Assembly (NCBI GenBank): GCA_030666885.1
Contig: DAOUWY010000079.1
Span: 1 to 7,689, forward strand
Source of the DNA: Methanosarcinales archaeon
GTDB lineage: Archaea; Halobacteriota; Methanosarcinia; Methanosarcinales; Methanocomedenaceae
DNA: 7,689 nucleotides
Direction: 5' to 3'
Every line of letters begins with the position of its first letter. Positions within the stretch are counted from its first letter, which is position 1. The position numbers were made by a program, and so were the translations under genes. Shown here in pieces: positions 1 through 6,083 of the stretch. Below the pieces are notes generated by a model. It was not told the origin of the DNA and searched no databases. It saw only the letters and a list, made by a program, of their open reading frames with translations.

Positions 1-1131
1 ACAGGAGTTACGAACCTGCCCCTGCACGGCGGGGCAGCACCAAGATGGCTGTTCAACAGGATGGTCAAACTGGCAGGCGGTATTTGCGATGCGATATTAC
101 TGGATTACGGGCAGGATGAGATGCTAAGGCGGCTGTCAGACCCTTACTGGTTCCAGGCGTTCTCATGTGTGCTCGGGTTCGACTGGCACAGTTCCGGCAC
201 CACCACCACCACATGCGGTGCCCTGAAAATTGCGCTGGACCCACAGGAACACGGCATCAAGGTGTGCGGCGGGAAAGGCAGGACGTCCAGGAAAACGCTG
301 GATGAAATAGACCAGAGCGCTGAAGTATTCAGTCTTTCAACCCTGGATATCGAGCAGCTCAAGTACTCCAGCAGGATGAGCGCAAAGGTTGATAACAGCC
401 TGATACAGGATGATTACAGCCTGTACCACCACTGCCTGGTATTTGACGAGAAAGGAGACTGGACCGTCATCCAGCAGGGCATGAACGATTCATATGCCAG
501 GCGGTACCAGTGGTTATCAGAAGGAGTGAAAAGTTTTGTGGAAGAGCCGCATTCCGGCATAGCATCGGATGATATCAAACCCGATGTACTGGACATGACA
601 GCAAGGGAGAGTCATAAAACACAGGAAGTAAGCCTTGACCTGATACTGGACGGTCCCGAGCACCTGAGACAGTATTTCGGTAAAAAGAACCAGACAAGGC
701 TGGATGATTTCACTGGCAGCAGGTTGGATGATCTGACAGGTAGAAGGGTGGATGAACTCTCACTTCCGTCCCGCCATCATATCATAGATATGGATATCTC
801 AGAGAAGGGTATGAAGGTGCTGAAGCAAGCCTACGAACTCCAGCCCTCATCCTACGAGGAACTTGTTTCGCTAAGGGGCATGGGTCCACAAAAGATACGT
901 GCACTGGCACTGGTCTCAGACCTTGTCTATGGCACACGGCCGAGCTGGCGCGACCCTGTGAAGTACAGTTTTGCCCACGGCGGGAAGGACGGATTCCCGT
1001 TTCCTGTGGACAGGGACACGTATGACAAGAGCATCACCACCCTGAAGGATGCAGTGGAATCTGCCAGGATGGGTGAAAAGGATAAACAGAATGCTATAAA
1101 AAGGCTGAGCCAGTTTATTTCAGGTGAATGA
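1..1131 (+). CDS. DUF763 family protein with helix-hairpin-helix motif (5' end cut by window)
   Basis: The frame is open from base 1, and the 20 codons before the first internal ATG (61) translate to TGVTNLPLHGGAAPRWLFNR, a good match to the normal N-terminus of DUF763 proteins. Only two or three residues should be missing upstream, and 61 is not the real start. Over the 376 visible residues the family hallmarks appear in order: RRLSDPYWFQ followed by GFDWHSSGTTTTTCGALK (about 59-76), GGKGRTSRKT (about 90-99), the acidic/arginine segment DMTARESHKTQEVSLDL, and a helix-hairpin-helix near 289-311 (SLRGMGPQKIRALALVSDLVYG). HhH motifs usually contact nucleic-acid backbone without sequence specificity, so a DNA- or RNA-related role is plausible, but the family has no established function that I know of. 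Between the core and the HhH lies a 24-base tandem repeat. The stop falls in another repeat that leads to the amidohydrolase gene, probably in the same operon. Confidence 0.93.
   Translation, partial: TGVTNLPLHGGAAPRWLFNRMVKLAGGICDAILLDYGQDEMLRRLSDPYWFQAFSCVLGFDWHSSGTTTTTCGALKIALDPQEHGIKVCGGKGRTSRKTLDEIDQSAEVFSLSTLDIEQLKYSSRMSAKVDNSLIQDDYSLYHHCLVFDEKGDWTVIQQGMNDSYARRYQWLSEGVKSFVEEPHSGIASDDIKPDVLDMTARESHKTQEVSLDLILDGPEHLRQYFGKKNQTRLDDFTGSRLDDLTGRRVDELSLPSRHHIIDMDISEKGMKVLKQAYELQPSSYEELVSLRGMGPQKIRALALVSDLVYGTRPSWRDPVKYSFAHGGKDGFPFPVDRDTYDKSITTLKDAVESARMGEKDKQNAIKRLSQFISGE
697..768 (+). repeat. 24-base in-frame tandem repeat inside the DUF763 gene
   Basis: Three adjacent 24-base units (697-720, 721-744, 745-768) encode RLDDFTGS, RLDDLTGR and RVDELSLP. 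Units 1 and 2 agree at 18 of 24 bases, and several differences are silent or conservative. Unit 3 keeps only its first half. The unit length is a multiple of three, so the frame is preserved. It sits in the linker before the conserved RHH segment, where extra length should be tolerated. Confidence 0.75.
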
Positions 1132-1200
1132 ACAAGGATTAGATGAATAAACAGGGATTAGATGGATGAACGGGGATCAGATGAATGAATAAGGATTATA
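1125..1200 (+). repeat. Four 19-base tandem repeats spanning a stop codon and the next start codon
   Basis: The units are TGAATGAACAAGGATTAGA (1125-1143), TGAATAAACAGGGATTAGA (1144-1162), TGGATGAACGGGGATCAGA (1163-1181) and TGAATGAATAAGGATTATA (1182-1200). The first contains the DUF763 stop (TGA 1129-1131). The last contains the amidohydrolase start (ATG 1185-1187). Each unit carries an ATG followed by a purine-rich tract. The period is not a multiple of three, so each copy opens a different frame and only the last leads into a long gene. Confidence 0.9.
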
Positions 1201-2405
1201 TAAACTTGACAGACGATGAAGGGATCGGGGACCGGATAATAGAGATACGGCGCCGGTTGCACAGGATACCTGAGTTAAGTTTCCATGAGTTCAAGACACA
1301 ACAAGCAGTGATGGAGCTTCTGGAAGAGATCGGGCTTGAGGGTGAGTTTATTGCAAAAACCGGTGTCATTGCCACAATTCAGGGCAGCAGTCCAGGGAAA
1401 TGCATCGCACTGCGTACGGATATGGACGGACTTGAAATGATAGAGGAGCCGACACAGTTAAATAATGAATATATATCACAGCACCCTGGTTTCATGCACT
1501 CCTGCGGGCATGATGCCCACATGGCAATGATGCTGGGGGCTGCCAGGCTTCTTATACGGCAAAAGGATAATTTCCCTGGTTCTGTCAAATTGATATTCCA
1601 GCCCGCCGAGGAGCAGCCTCCGGGGGGCGCACTTGATGTTATCAGGGATGGCGGCCTGGATGGTGTGGATGCAATAGTGGGGCTGCACGTTTTAAGCAGG
1701 ATTGATTTGGGTGAGATAAAGTTCAGGCCGGGGCCGTTCTTAGCCTCATCAAATGTCATGAAAATAAAGATTAAAGGCAAGGGCGGGCATCATCTCAGCC
1801 CGGAGCTTGTTATTGACCCGATAGCAATTGCTGCCGGGTTTATTAGCTGTATCCGTGATAGGATCAGGATGAAGATACCGGATGACAGGTTCATTTTGGG
1901 TTTTGGCAAGATAGCTGGTGGGTCCCAGTTCAACAGGACACCTGATGAAGTCAGGTTATTAGGCAGTTTTCGTACCTTTGACAACAGGGATACACAGGAT
2001 ATAGAGGATATTATAAGACGGGTCCTTGATGAACTGGTGGATATATATGGCAAACAGGATTTCCCAGAACTGCCAGCTTATGAACTTGATGTAGAGCACG
2101 GGTATCCTGTTCTGGTCAATGACCCGGTGTTCTCAAATAAGGTATTGAGGCTCCTTAAAGAGCATTTCCCTGTAGTAGGTGATGATATCGAACCTTTTTT
2201 CGGGGCAGAGGATTTTGCATATTACCTTCAGGAGATACCAGGTGTTTACATCGTCCTGGGAATAAGGAATAAAGAAAAGGGTATTACTGAAGGTAACCAT
2301 TCCAGCAGGTTCGACATTGATGAGACCGTGCTGCTGGACGGTACCAGGATGCTGGCCACAATCGCACTGGACTTTTTGAACGACCCGGGAGAATACCTGC
2401 TGTGA
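1185..2405 (+). CDS. M20D-family metallo-amidohydrolase (HipO/IAA-amino-acid hydrolase type)
   Basis: This 406-residue protein has the full M20D pattern. An N-terminal helix ends in RRRLHRIPELSFHE (22-35), followed by ALRTDMDGL (75-83). By analogy with plant ILL2, the two-metal site would be Cys107 and His109 (HSCGHDAH), Glu142/Glu143 (PAEEQ; one catalytic, one ligand), His168 (GLHV) and His372 (GNHSSRFDIDE). The FGAEDFAYY block (339-347) is also typical, and residues about 190-300 form the lid/dimerisation domain. Members cleave amide bonds of N-acyl amino acids, hippurate-like compounds or peptides in the cytoplasm; the substrate cannot be deduced here. No signal peptide is visible. The start at 1185 is the last copy of a tandem repeat, with GGGGAT of the preceding unit as a possible ribosome site. 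The 3' end overlaps the acetyltransferase by 4 bases, implying translational coupling. Confidence 0.93.
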   Translation: MNKDYINLTDDEGIGDRIIEIRRRLHRIPELSFHEFKTQQAVMELLEEIGLEGEFIAKTGVIATIQGSSPGKCIALRTDMDGLEMIEEPTQLNNEYISQHPGFMHSCGHDAHMAMMLGAARLLIRQKDNFPGSVKLIFQPAEEQPPGGALDVIRDGGLDGVDAIVGLHVLSRIDLGEIKFRPGPFLASSNVMKIKIKGKGGHHLSPELVIDPIAIAAGFISCIRDRIRMKIPDDRFILGFGKIAGGSQFNRTPDEVRLLGSFRTFDNRDTQDIEDIIRRVLDELVDIYGKQDFPELPAYELDVEHGYPVLVNDPVFSNKVLRLLKEHFPVVGDDIEPFFGAEDFAYYLQEIPGVYIVLGIRNKEKGITEGNHSSRFDIDETVLLDGTRMLATIALDFLNDPGEYLL

Positions 2406-2869
2406 AAAAACCTTTCGTGAGGATACCTGCCGTAAAGATAGAGGTGTTCACACCTGGGCAGGCCGGCGAGGTGAAGCAGTTTGTCCTGGGTGTACTTGAA
2501 GGGGAAGGATTCGAGTACGATCTGGAAAAGGATTCTGACCTTGAGGATATTTGCGGATACTACATTGACAATGGCGGTGTGTTCTATATAGGGACCATTA
2601 ACGGTGTTGTGGTGGGGACAAGTGCAATTCGCAGGATAAATTCAAAAAAGTGTGAAATAAAACGTATTTATGTGAAACAGGAGTTCCGGGGCCGGGGTTT
2701 TGGTGAGGAATTATTCTTAAAGGCACTTGAATTTGCCAGGACCAATTATCATGGGGTTAGTTTGAAAACCGATAGAAGCCTTATTGAAGCGATCAACATG
2801 TATCGAAAACATGGTTTTTCAGTTGTTAATGAGAATGATGATACCCTGTTCTTTATGTATCATCCATAA
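2402..2869 (+). CDS. GNAT-family N-acetyltransferase
   Basis: The 155-residue product has a single GNAT fold. Strand-like segments GGVFYIGTINGVVVGTSAI (58-76) and KKCEIKRIYV (82-91) lead into the acetyl-CoA pyrophosphate-binding motif A, RGRGFG (96-101, R-x-x-G-x-G), in the normal helix context EELFLKALEFA. The late motif EAINMYRKHGF (129-139) is also typical. It should transfer an acetyl group from acetyl-CoA to an amine, but the acceptor is not predictable. The start is GTG at 2402, overlapping the upstream TGA (2403-2405) in a GTGA junction; a GGGAG tract at 2387-2391 is well placed as ribosome site. Pairing with an amidohydrolase suggests linked acylation and deacylation of one metabolite class, which is inference from order only. 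Confidence 0.9.
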   Translation: MKKPFVRIPAVKIEVFTPGQAGEVKQFVLGVLEGEGFEYDLEKDSDLEDICGYYIDNGGVFYIGTINGVVVGTSAIRRINSKKCEIKRIYVKQEFRGRGFGEELFLKALEFARTNYHGVSLKTDRSLIEAINMYRKHGFSVVNENDDTLFFMYHP

Positions 2870-2896
2870 TGTTCATTTTCTTTAGCAGATGCATTT

Positions 2897-2910
2897 CAAA
2901 AACCTTATAT
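2897..2910 (+). promoter_or_regulatory. Archaeal BRE/TATA promoter for mch
   Basis: CAAAAACCTTATAT has a purine-rich BRE-like stretch followed by a TATA core (2904-2910). Transcription would begin around 2930-2935, giving a short 5' UTR of about 20 bases before the ATG at 2955, with AGGTGA inside it. The spacing from the previous gene and the T-rich stretch at 2871-2882 fit a new transcription unit. Confidence 0.6.
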
Positions 2911-2954
2911 CCTAATCTCACGAATGGATTTAATCCACAATGGTAGGTGATTGG

Positions 2955-3905
2955 ATGTTAAGTGTTAATGAAAAGGGACTTGAAATTGCAGAATATATGA
3001 TGGATGAAGCTGAAGAGCTCAAGATTAAGACTGTTGAACTGAAGAATGGTGCAAATGTCATCGACTGCGGCGTTAACGTAAGCGGCAGTTACGATGCGGG
3101 ATTGATGTTTACAGATATCTGTATGGGAGGTTTGAACAGTTCAAGTATCACTGTACATAAAGTGGGCGATATCCCACTGGCTTTCATAGATATAACCACC
3201 GATCATCCTTCGATATCCTGCCTTGGTGCACAGAAAGCTGGCTGGCAGGTCAGTGTTGACAAGTATTTTGCCATGGGTTCAGGCCCGGCACGGGCACTTT
3301 CATTAAAGCCAAAGCACACATATGAGAGAATACAGTATGAAGATGAATTTGATTCTACCGTCATTGCCCTGGAGTCCAGTGCGCTTCCGGATGAAAAGGT
3401 CATGCAGTTCATTGCAGATGAATGTAATGTGCCGGTTGAGAACACTGTAGCACTGGTGGCACCAACTGCCAGTATCGTTGGCTCGGTCCAGGTTTCAGGC
3501 AGGGTTGTGGAAACGGGTATCTTCAAGCTCAACGAACTCGGGTTCGATACCACCCAGATCGTATGCGGGACTGGTACTGCACCCATTGCACCAGTGGTCA
3601 AGGATGACCTGAAGGCTATGGGATCCACCAACGACAGTGTCATTTATTACGGCTCTATTGTACTGACCACACGCGGATTTGATGAAGAGTTGTTCAAGCA
3701 GGTACCATCTTCCACGTCATCCGATTACGGTAAACCCTTCTTCAAGACATTCAAGGATGCAGGCTATGATTTCTATAAGATCGATGCCAATATCTTCGCT
3801 CCTGCGGAGGTCACGGTAAATGACCTTGATACAGGTAAGACCTATCACTCAGGCCACCTGAATGCAGAGGTCATCATGGAATCATACGGCATTACCGGAA
3901 TATAA
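2955..3905 (+). CDS. mch: Methenyltetrahydromethanopterin cyclohydrolase
   Basis: Mch interconverts N5,N10-methenyl-H4MPT and N5-formyl-H4MPT in the cytoplasm, a step of the methanogenic C1 branch and of its reversal. The 316-residue product is of normal family length and matches end to end: NGANVIDCGVNVSGSYDAG, CMGGL, TDHPSISCLGAQKAGWQV, KYFAMGSGPARAL, VALVAPTASIVGSVQ, GTGTAPIAPV and PSSTSSDYGKPF. Arg183 and Glu186 (GRVVE) fall exactly at the positions I recall as catalytic in characterised archaeal Mch. I chose ATG 2955 because it gives the standard MLSVNEKG start, puts those residues in register, and has AGGTGA at 2945-2950 four bases upstream. The upstream in-frame ATG (2940) would make that Shine-Dalgarno part of the coding sequence. 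Nothing is truncated or unusual. Confidence 0.97.
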   Translation: MLSVNEKGLEIAEYMMDEAEELKIKTVELKNGANVIDCGVNVSGSYDAGLMFTDICMGGLNSSSITVHKVGDIPLAFIDITTDHPSISCLGAQKAGWQVSVDKYFAMGSGPARALSLKPKHTYERIQYEDEFDSTVIALESSALPDEKVMQFIADECNVPVENTVALVAPTASIVGSVQVSGRVVETGIFKLNELGFDTTQIVCGTGTAPIAPVVKDDLKAMGSTNDSVIYYGSIVLTTRGFDEELFKQVPSSTSSDYGKPFFKTFKDAGYDFYKIDANIFAPAEVTVNDLDTGKTYHSGHLNAEVIMESYGITGI

Positions 3906-3913
3906 ATCCACAC

Positions 3914-3929
3914 ATTTTTTTAAATTTTT
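3914..3929 (+). terminator. T-rich tract after mch, possible archaeal terminator
   Basis: A run of seven T (3915-3921) and then five T (3925-3929) follows the mch stop within 25 bases. U-tracts alone can terminate archaeal transcription, so partial termination is plausible. The same AT-rich stretch is the only upstream sequence for queE and might also contribute promoter function. No stem is obvious. Confidence 0.4.
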
Positions 3930-3937
3930 AAAAAATA

Positions 3938-4693
3938 ATGACCGGCCCTGTATACATTGATGAAATATTCAACTCGATACAGGGCGAGGGCATCTTTACC
4001 GGTGTACGCCAGGTTTTTGTAAGGTTCCTGGGTTGTCCCCTGAACTGCGGCTACTGCGATACTCCACACTCCAGACTTCCGGTTGCGCCGGTATGTAAGG
4101 TGGAACGTATCCCCGGTACTGGTGAATTTATGGATATCCCGAATCCTGTTGATACGGACTCCCTTGTTAAGATTATTGAAGATGTATGGTCACCTGCCAC
4201 AAGACACATTTCCCTGACTGGCGGCGAGCCTTTGACACAGACCGGGTGTATCATTGAATTATCCGGGAATCCGGATCATCCACTGTACCTGGAGACGAAC
4301 GGCTGCCTGCCTGATGAGGCGAGAAAGGTACAGTATGTGGTGGATGTGGCGGCTTGTGATGTCAAGCTGCCCGAGCATAAAGCAACTGAGGATTACCAGT
4401 CATTGTTAAAGGCCGAACTGGAGACTTTGGGTATTTTTTATGATGCAGGTGTAGTCACATTTGCCAAGTGTGTGGTGACTTCTAGGACTTCCGGCAATGA
4501 CCTGGATATAATTGCCAGGGGCCTGTCTGATATTGACGTGACCCTGCCCCTGGTACTGCAGCCTGTAACTTCCTGCCCGGGTTTTGAGCCGCCGACGTCA
4601 AAACGGCTGCTGGAACTGATGGATGCGGCAGGGAAATATTTGAAGGATGTACGGGCAGTTCCGCAGGTGCATAAGATGATGGGGCAGTTGTGA
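3938..4693 (+). CDS. queE: 7-carboxy-7-deazaguanine synthase, radical SAM
   Basis: QueE converts 6-carboxytetrahydropterin to 7-carboxy-7-deazaguanine. In archaea this feeds preQ0 and then archaeosine in tRNA. The 251-residue protein begins with the diagnostic EIFNSIQGEG (9-18). It carries the radical-SAM cluster motif Cys33-x3-Cys37-x2-Cys40 (GCPLNCGYCDT), the SAM-binding TGGEP (94-98), LETNG (118-122), LVLQPV, and the C-terminal PQVHK characteristic of the family. Start ATG 3938 lies directly after an A/T-rich stretch without a Shine-Dalgarno sequence, so translation may be leaderless or depend on read-through from mch 32 bases upstream. No other deazaguanine genes (queC, queD, arcosine transferase) are in the window. 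Function is confident; co-transcription with mch is inference. Confidence 0.94.
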   Translation: MTGPVYIDEIFNSIQGEGIFTGVRQVFVRFLGCPLNCGYCDTPHSRLPVAPVCKVERIPGTGEFMDIPNPVDTDSLVKIIEDVWSPATRHISLTGGEPLTQTGCIIELSGNPDHPLYLETNGCLPDEARKVQYVVDVAACDVKLPEHKATEDYQSLLKAELETLGIFYDAGVVTFAKCVVTSRTSGNDLDIIARGLSDIDVTLPLVLQPVTSCPGFEPPTSKRLLELMDAAGKYLKDVRAVPQVHKMMGQL

Positions 4694-4700
4694 GGGACTA

Positions 4701-4724
4701 TTTAATTTATAACAATAAATTAAA
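4701..4724. repeat. Perfect 10-base AT-only inverted repeat after queE
   Basis: TTTAATTTAT (4701-4710) and ATAAATTAAA (4715-4724) are exact reverse complements around an AACA loop. The element starts seven bases after the queE stop. It is followed by A residues rather than T on this strand, so it is not a classical hairpin-plus-U terminator. It could stabilise the queE mRNA 3' end, or serve as a binding site near the promoter just downstream. Confidence 0.6.
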
Positions 4725-4749
4725 AAAATCTTATATGTGGTGCATATTT

Positions 4750-4758
4750 ATTTATATG
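4750..4758 (+). promoter_or_regulatory. Candidate TATA box for the lipoprotein leader transcript
   Basis: ATTTATATG sits about 26 bases upstream of position 4780, which would place the transcript start just before the structured block beginning at 4788. A second candidate, CTTATATG near 4730-4737, would give a start around 4760. Either yields a leader of roughly 150-175 bases before the ATG at 4933. Confidence 0.45.
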
Positions 4759-4787
4759 TCTAAAACGTACTTATTCGTGTATTAAAA

Positions 4788-4919
4788 GGATGAGAGGGTA
4801 ACAGGTTTTTTACGGTGACGCATCCCAAACGAAATGTTTGTTATCCCTCCCGGCCTACTTTTCGAGTAGACGATAAGAATTGTGTAAATTTGTACATTTA
4901 CTTAAATTGGATTGGGGGG
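4788..4919 (+). ncRNA. Candidate structured 5' leader (riboswitch-like), class unknown
   Basis: This block is more GC-rich than its AT-rich surroundings. It holds several complementary segments: GGATG (4788-4792) with CATCC (4821-4825); GAGGG plus TAA (4794-4801) with TTA plus CCCTC (4841-4849, one bulged T); hairpin CAAAC/GTTTG (4826-4830/4836-4840); hairpin CTACT/AGTAG (4855-4859/4865-4869); and hairpin GTAAAT/ATTTAC (4884-4889/4896-4901). The first two pairings interleave, so they would form a pseudoknot or be alternatives. The tract CCTCCC (4846-4851) can instead pair with GGGGGG (4914-4919), the only Shine-Dalgarno-like tract before the lipoprotein start. I recognise no known riboswitch class in it. 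The structure was read by eye, so a chance arrangement is possible. Confidence 0.4.
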
Positions 4920-4932
4920 CAGCCTCTATAGT

Positions 4933-5997
4933 ATGAAAAAACAAAATACCTGGTTTGCGGTTATTCTCATTATTTGCACATTAATAATTAGTGGCTGCAT
5001 TGAAGAAGAAACTCTTTCAAATGTTATGGGTGACCCTGTTGTCAAAAGGGCAGAACCATATATGAATGAGATCATTTTTGAAAATATGACCCTGCGGGCA
5101 CAGGCCTCTTCCATAGTAACTGAATGCCCTTCAGGTGACAGGGAATGCCAGATAAATAAAATATATAGATTTGTAATTGATAACTTTTCTTACTACAGTG
5201 ACCCAAGAAAAGAGGAATTCATACAGACTCCTTATGAAACCCTGGACATACATGGAGGAGATTGTGAAGACCTGACGATACTACTCATGTCATTGTTAGA
5301 GAACCTTGGAATACAGACATATCTGGTACTCACACCCGACCATGCTTACTGTCTGGCATGTGATGTTGACACAGAACATTTAATGGAATTTATCGGGGAA
5401 CCAATTCTCGCCCAGTACTCAAAGGACCTTAGTCAAACCGGTCATATGAATGTAGTTATGGAAAACGGTAACATCTATATTTTAGAGCAAAAACAACAAA
5501 CCTTTACCTTAAAACCCGGTTATCTCTATTATTATGGCGGTAATGGTTCAGAATTCAATCCGCCCATCGAGTACATGAATATTGAATATGATGTCTCTTC
5601 ATCCAACCCATTGAATGTGTATGTAGTCCCGTCCAGGGCAGATTATGAATTGATGGCAGACCGCCTTCCATATGAACACTATCCTTCATGCCAGAACTTT
5701 GAAGTTATATGGACAAGCGATAAATGTAATGATTTAACTACACATGGTGGTGTGATCTTCGAGAATAAGAATAAGAATGAAGCTATTGTTGACTTTGACC
5801 TAAGGTTTTATTTCTATTACTCTCCTGATGAGTTACTTGAAGACCAGCAAATATCCTATTATGAAATTGATGGGAAAAAATGTGTGGTTCTCGATGCTAC
5901 GGCTGGAAAATACGGATATCCCGGCTACGATGGTAATCCGGAAGGTGAAAAAATCGCCATTGACCCGTTGACAAAGGAATATTTTTACCTTGGATGA
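4933..5997 (+). CDS. Transglutaminase-like domain lipoprotein
   Basis: The 354-residue product starts MKKQNTWF, then has a hydrophobic segment (8-20) and a lipobox ISGC with Cys22, so it is predicted to be exported and lipid-anchored on the outer face of the membrane. Residues 65-140 carry a transglutaminase-like core: an amphipathic helix before NFSYYSDP, then HGGDCEDLTILLMSLLENLG with candidate nucleophile Cys111, then LTPDHAYC with candidate His137. The expected Asp is not nearby. VVLDATAGKYGYPGYDG (318-334) resembles the usual Asp strand, making Asp321 a candidate beyond a long insertion. Alternatively His171/Glu185 (GHMNVVMENGNIYILE) could complete the site. Proteins of this superfamily may be cysteine peptidases or transamidases; the substrate is unknown. 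Start ATG 4933 gives a clean signal peptide, with GGGGGG at 4914-4919 upstream. The gene is preceded by a structured leader. Confidence 0.85.
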   Translation: MKKQNTWFAVILIICTLIISGCIEEETLSNVMGDPVVKRAEPYMNEIIFENMTLRAQASSIVTECPSGDRECQINKIYRFVIDNFSYYSDPRKEEFIQTPYETLDIHGGDCEDLTILLMSLLENLGIQTYLVLTPDHAYCLACDVDTEHLMEFIGEPILAQYSKDLSQTGHMNVVMENGNIYILEQKQQTFTLKPGYLYYYGGNGSEFNPPIEYMNIEYDVSSSNPLNVYVVPSRADYELMADRLPYEHYPSCQNFEVIWTSDKCNDLTTHGGVIFENKNKNEAIVDFDLRFYFYYSPDELLEDQQISYYEIDGKKCVVLDATAGKYGYPGYDGNPEGEKIAIDPLTKEYFYLG

Positions 5998-6036
5998 TAA
6001 CCCCCAACCTGGATAACACCTCAAACCTGGATAACA
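5987..6036 (+). repeat. Short tandem repeat at the lipoprotein stop codon
   Basis: AACCTGGATAACA occurs exactly at 6006-6018 and 6024-6036, a period of 18. A longer relative, ACCTTGGATGATAAC (5987-6001), covers the last codons and the stop (TGA 5995-5997). The unit thus seems to derive from the gene's own 3' end, as with the repeat at 1125-1200. Confidence 0.7.
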
Positions 6037-6083
6037 TTCCAAATTCAAAATACATCTAATAAGTTAAGAAGGTCCTGAACGAT

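Noticed and set aside
61..1131. ATG at 61 as the start of the DUF763 gene
   Set aside because: The 20 codons upstream are in frame and match the conserved family N-terminus, so the gene begins left of the window.
1128..1184. TAG in repeat unit 1 read as pyrrolysine to make a longer amidohydrolase
   Set aside because: Read-through would end at a TGA after nine more codons in a different frame from the amidohydrolase.
1379..1780. 133-codon minus-strand frame, and similar minus-strand frames across mch and queE
   Set aside because: They lie wholly inside confidently identified plus-strand genes and are shadows of their codon use.
2940..2954. Upstream ATG at 2940 as the mch start
   Set aside because: It would bury the AGGTGA ribosome site in the coding sequence and add five residues not typical of Mch; ATG 2955 fits the family and the catalytic numbering.
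4788..4870. Hammerhead ribozyme, fluoride riboswitch or tRNA in the leader
   Set aside because: A GATGAGA and a CGAAA are present, but the CTGATGA core and stem arrangement of a hammerhead are absent; the fluoride-riboswitch core and tRNA T-loop/acceptor pattern are also missing.
4912..4932. TTG at 4912 as the lipoprotein start
   Set aside because: It would place the G-tract inside the gene and put seven residues before the Lys-rich start of the signal peptide; ATG 4933 is better.
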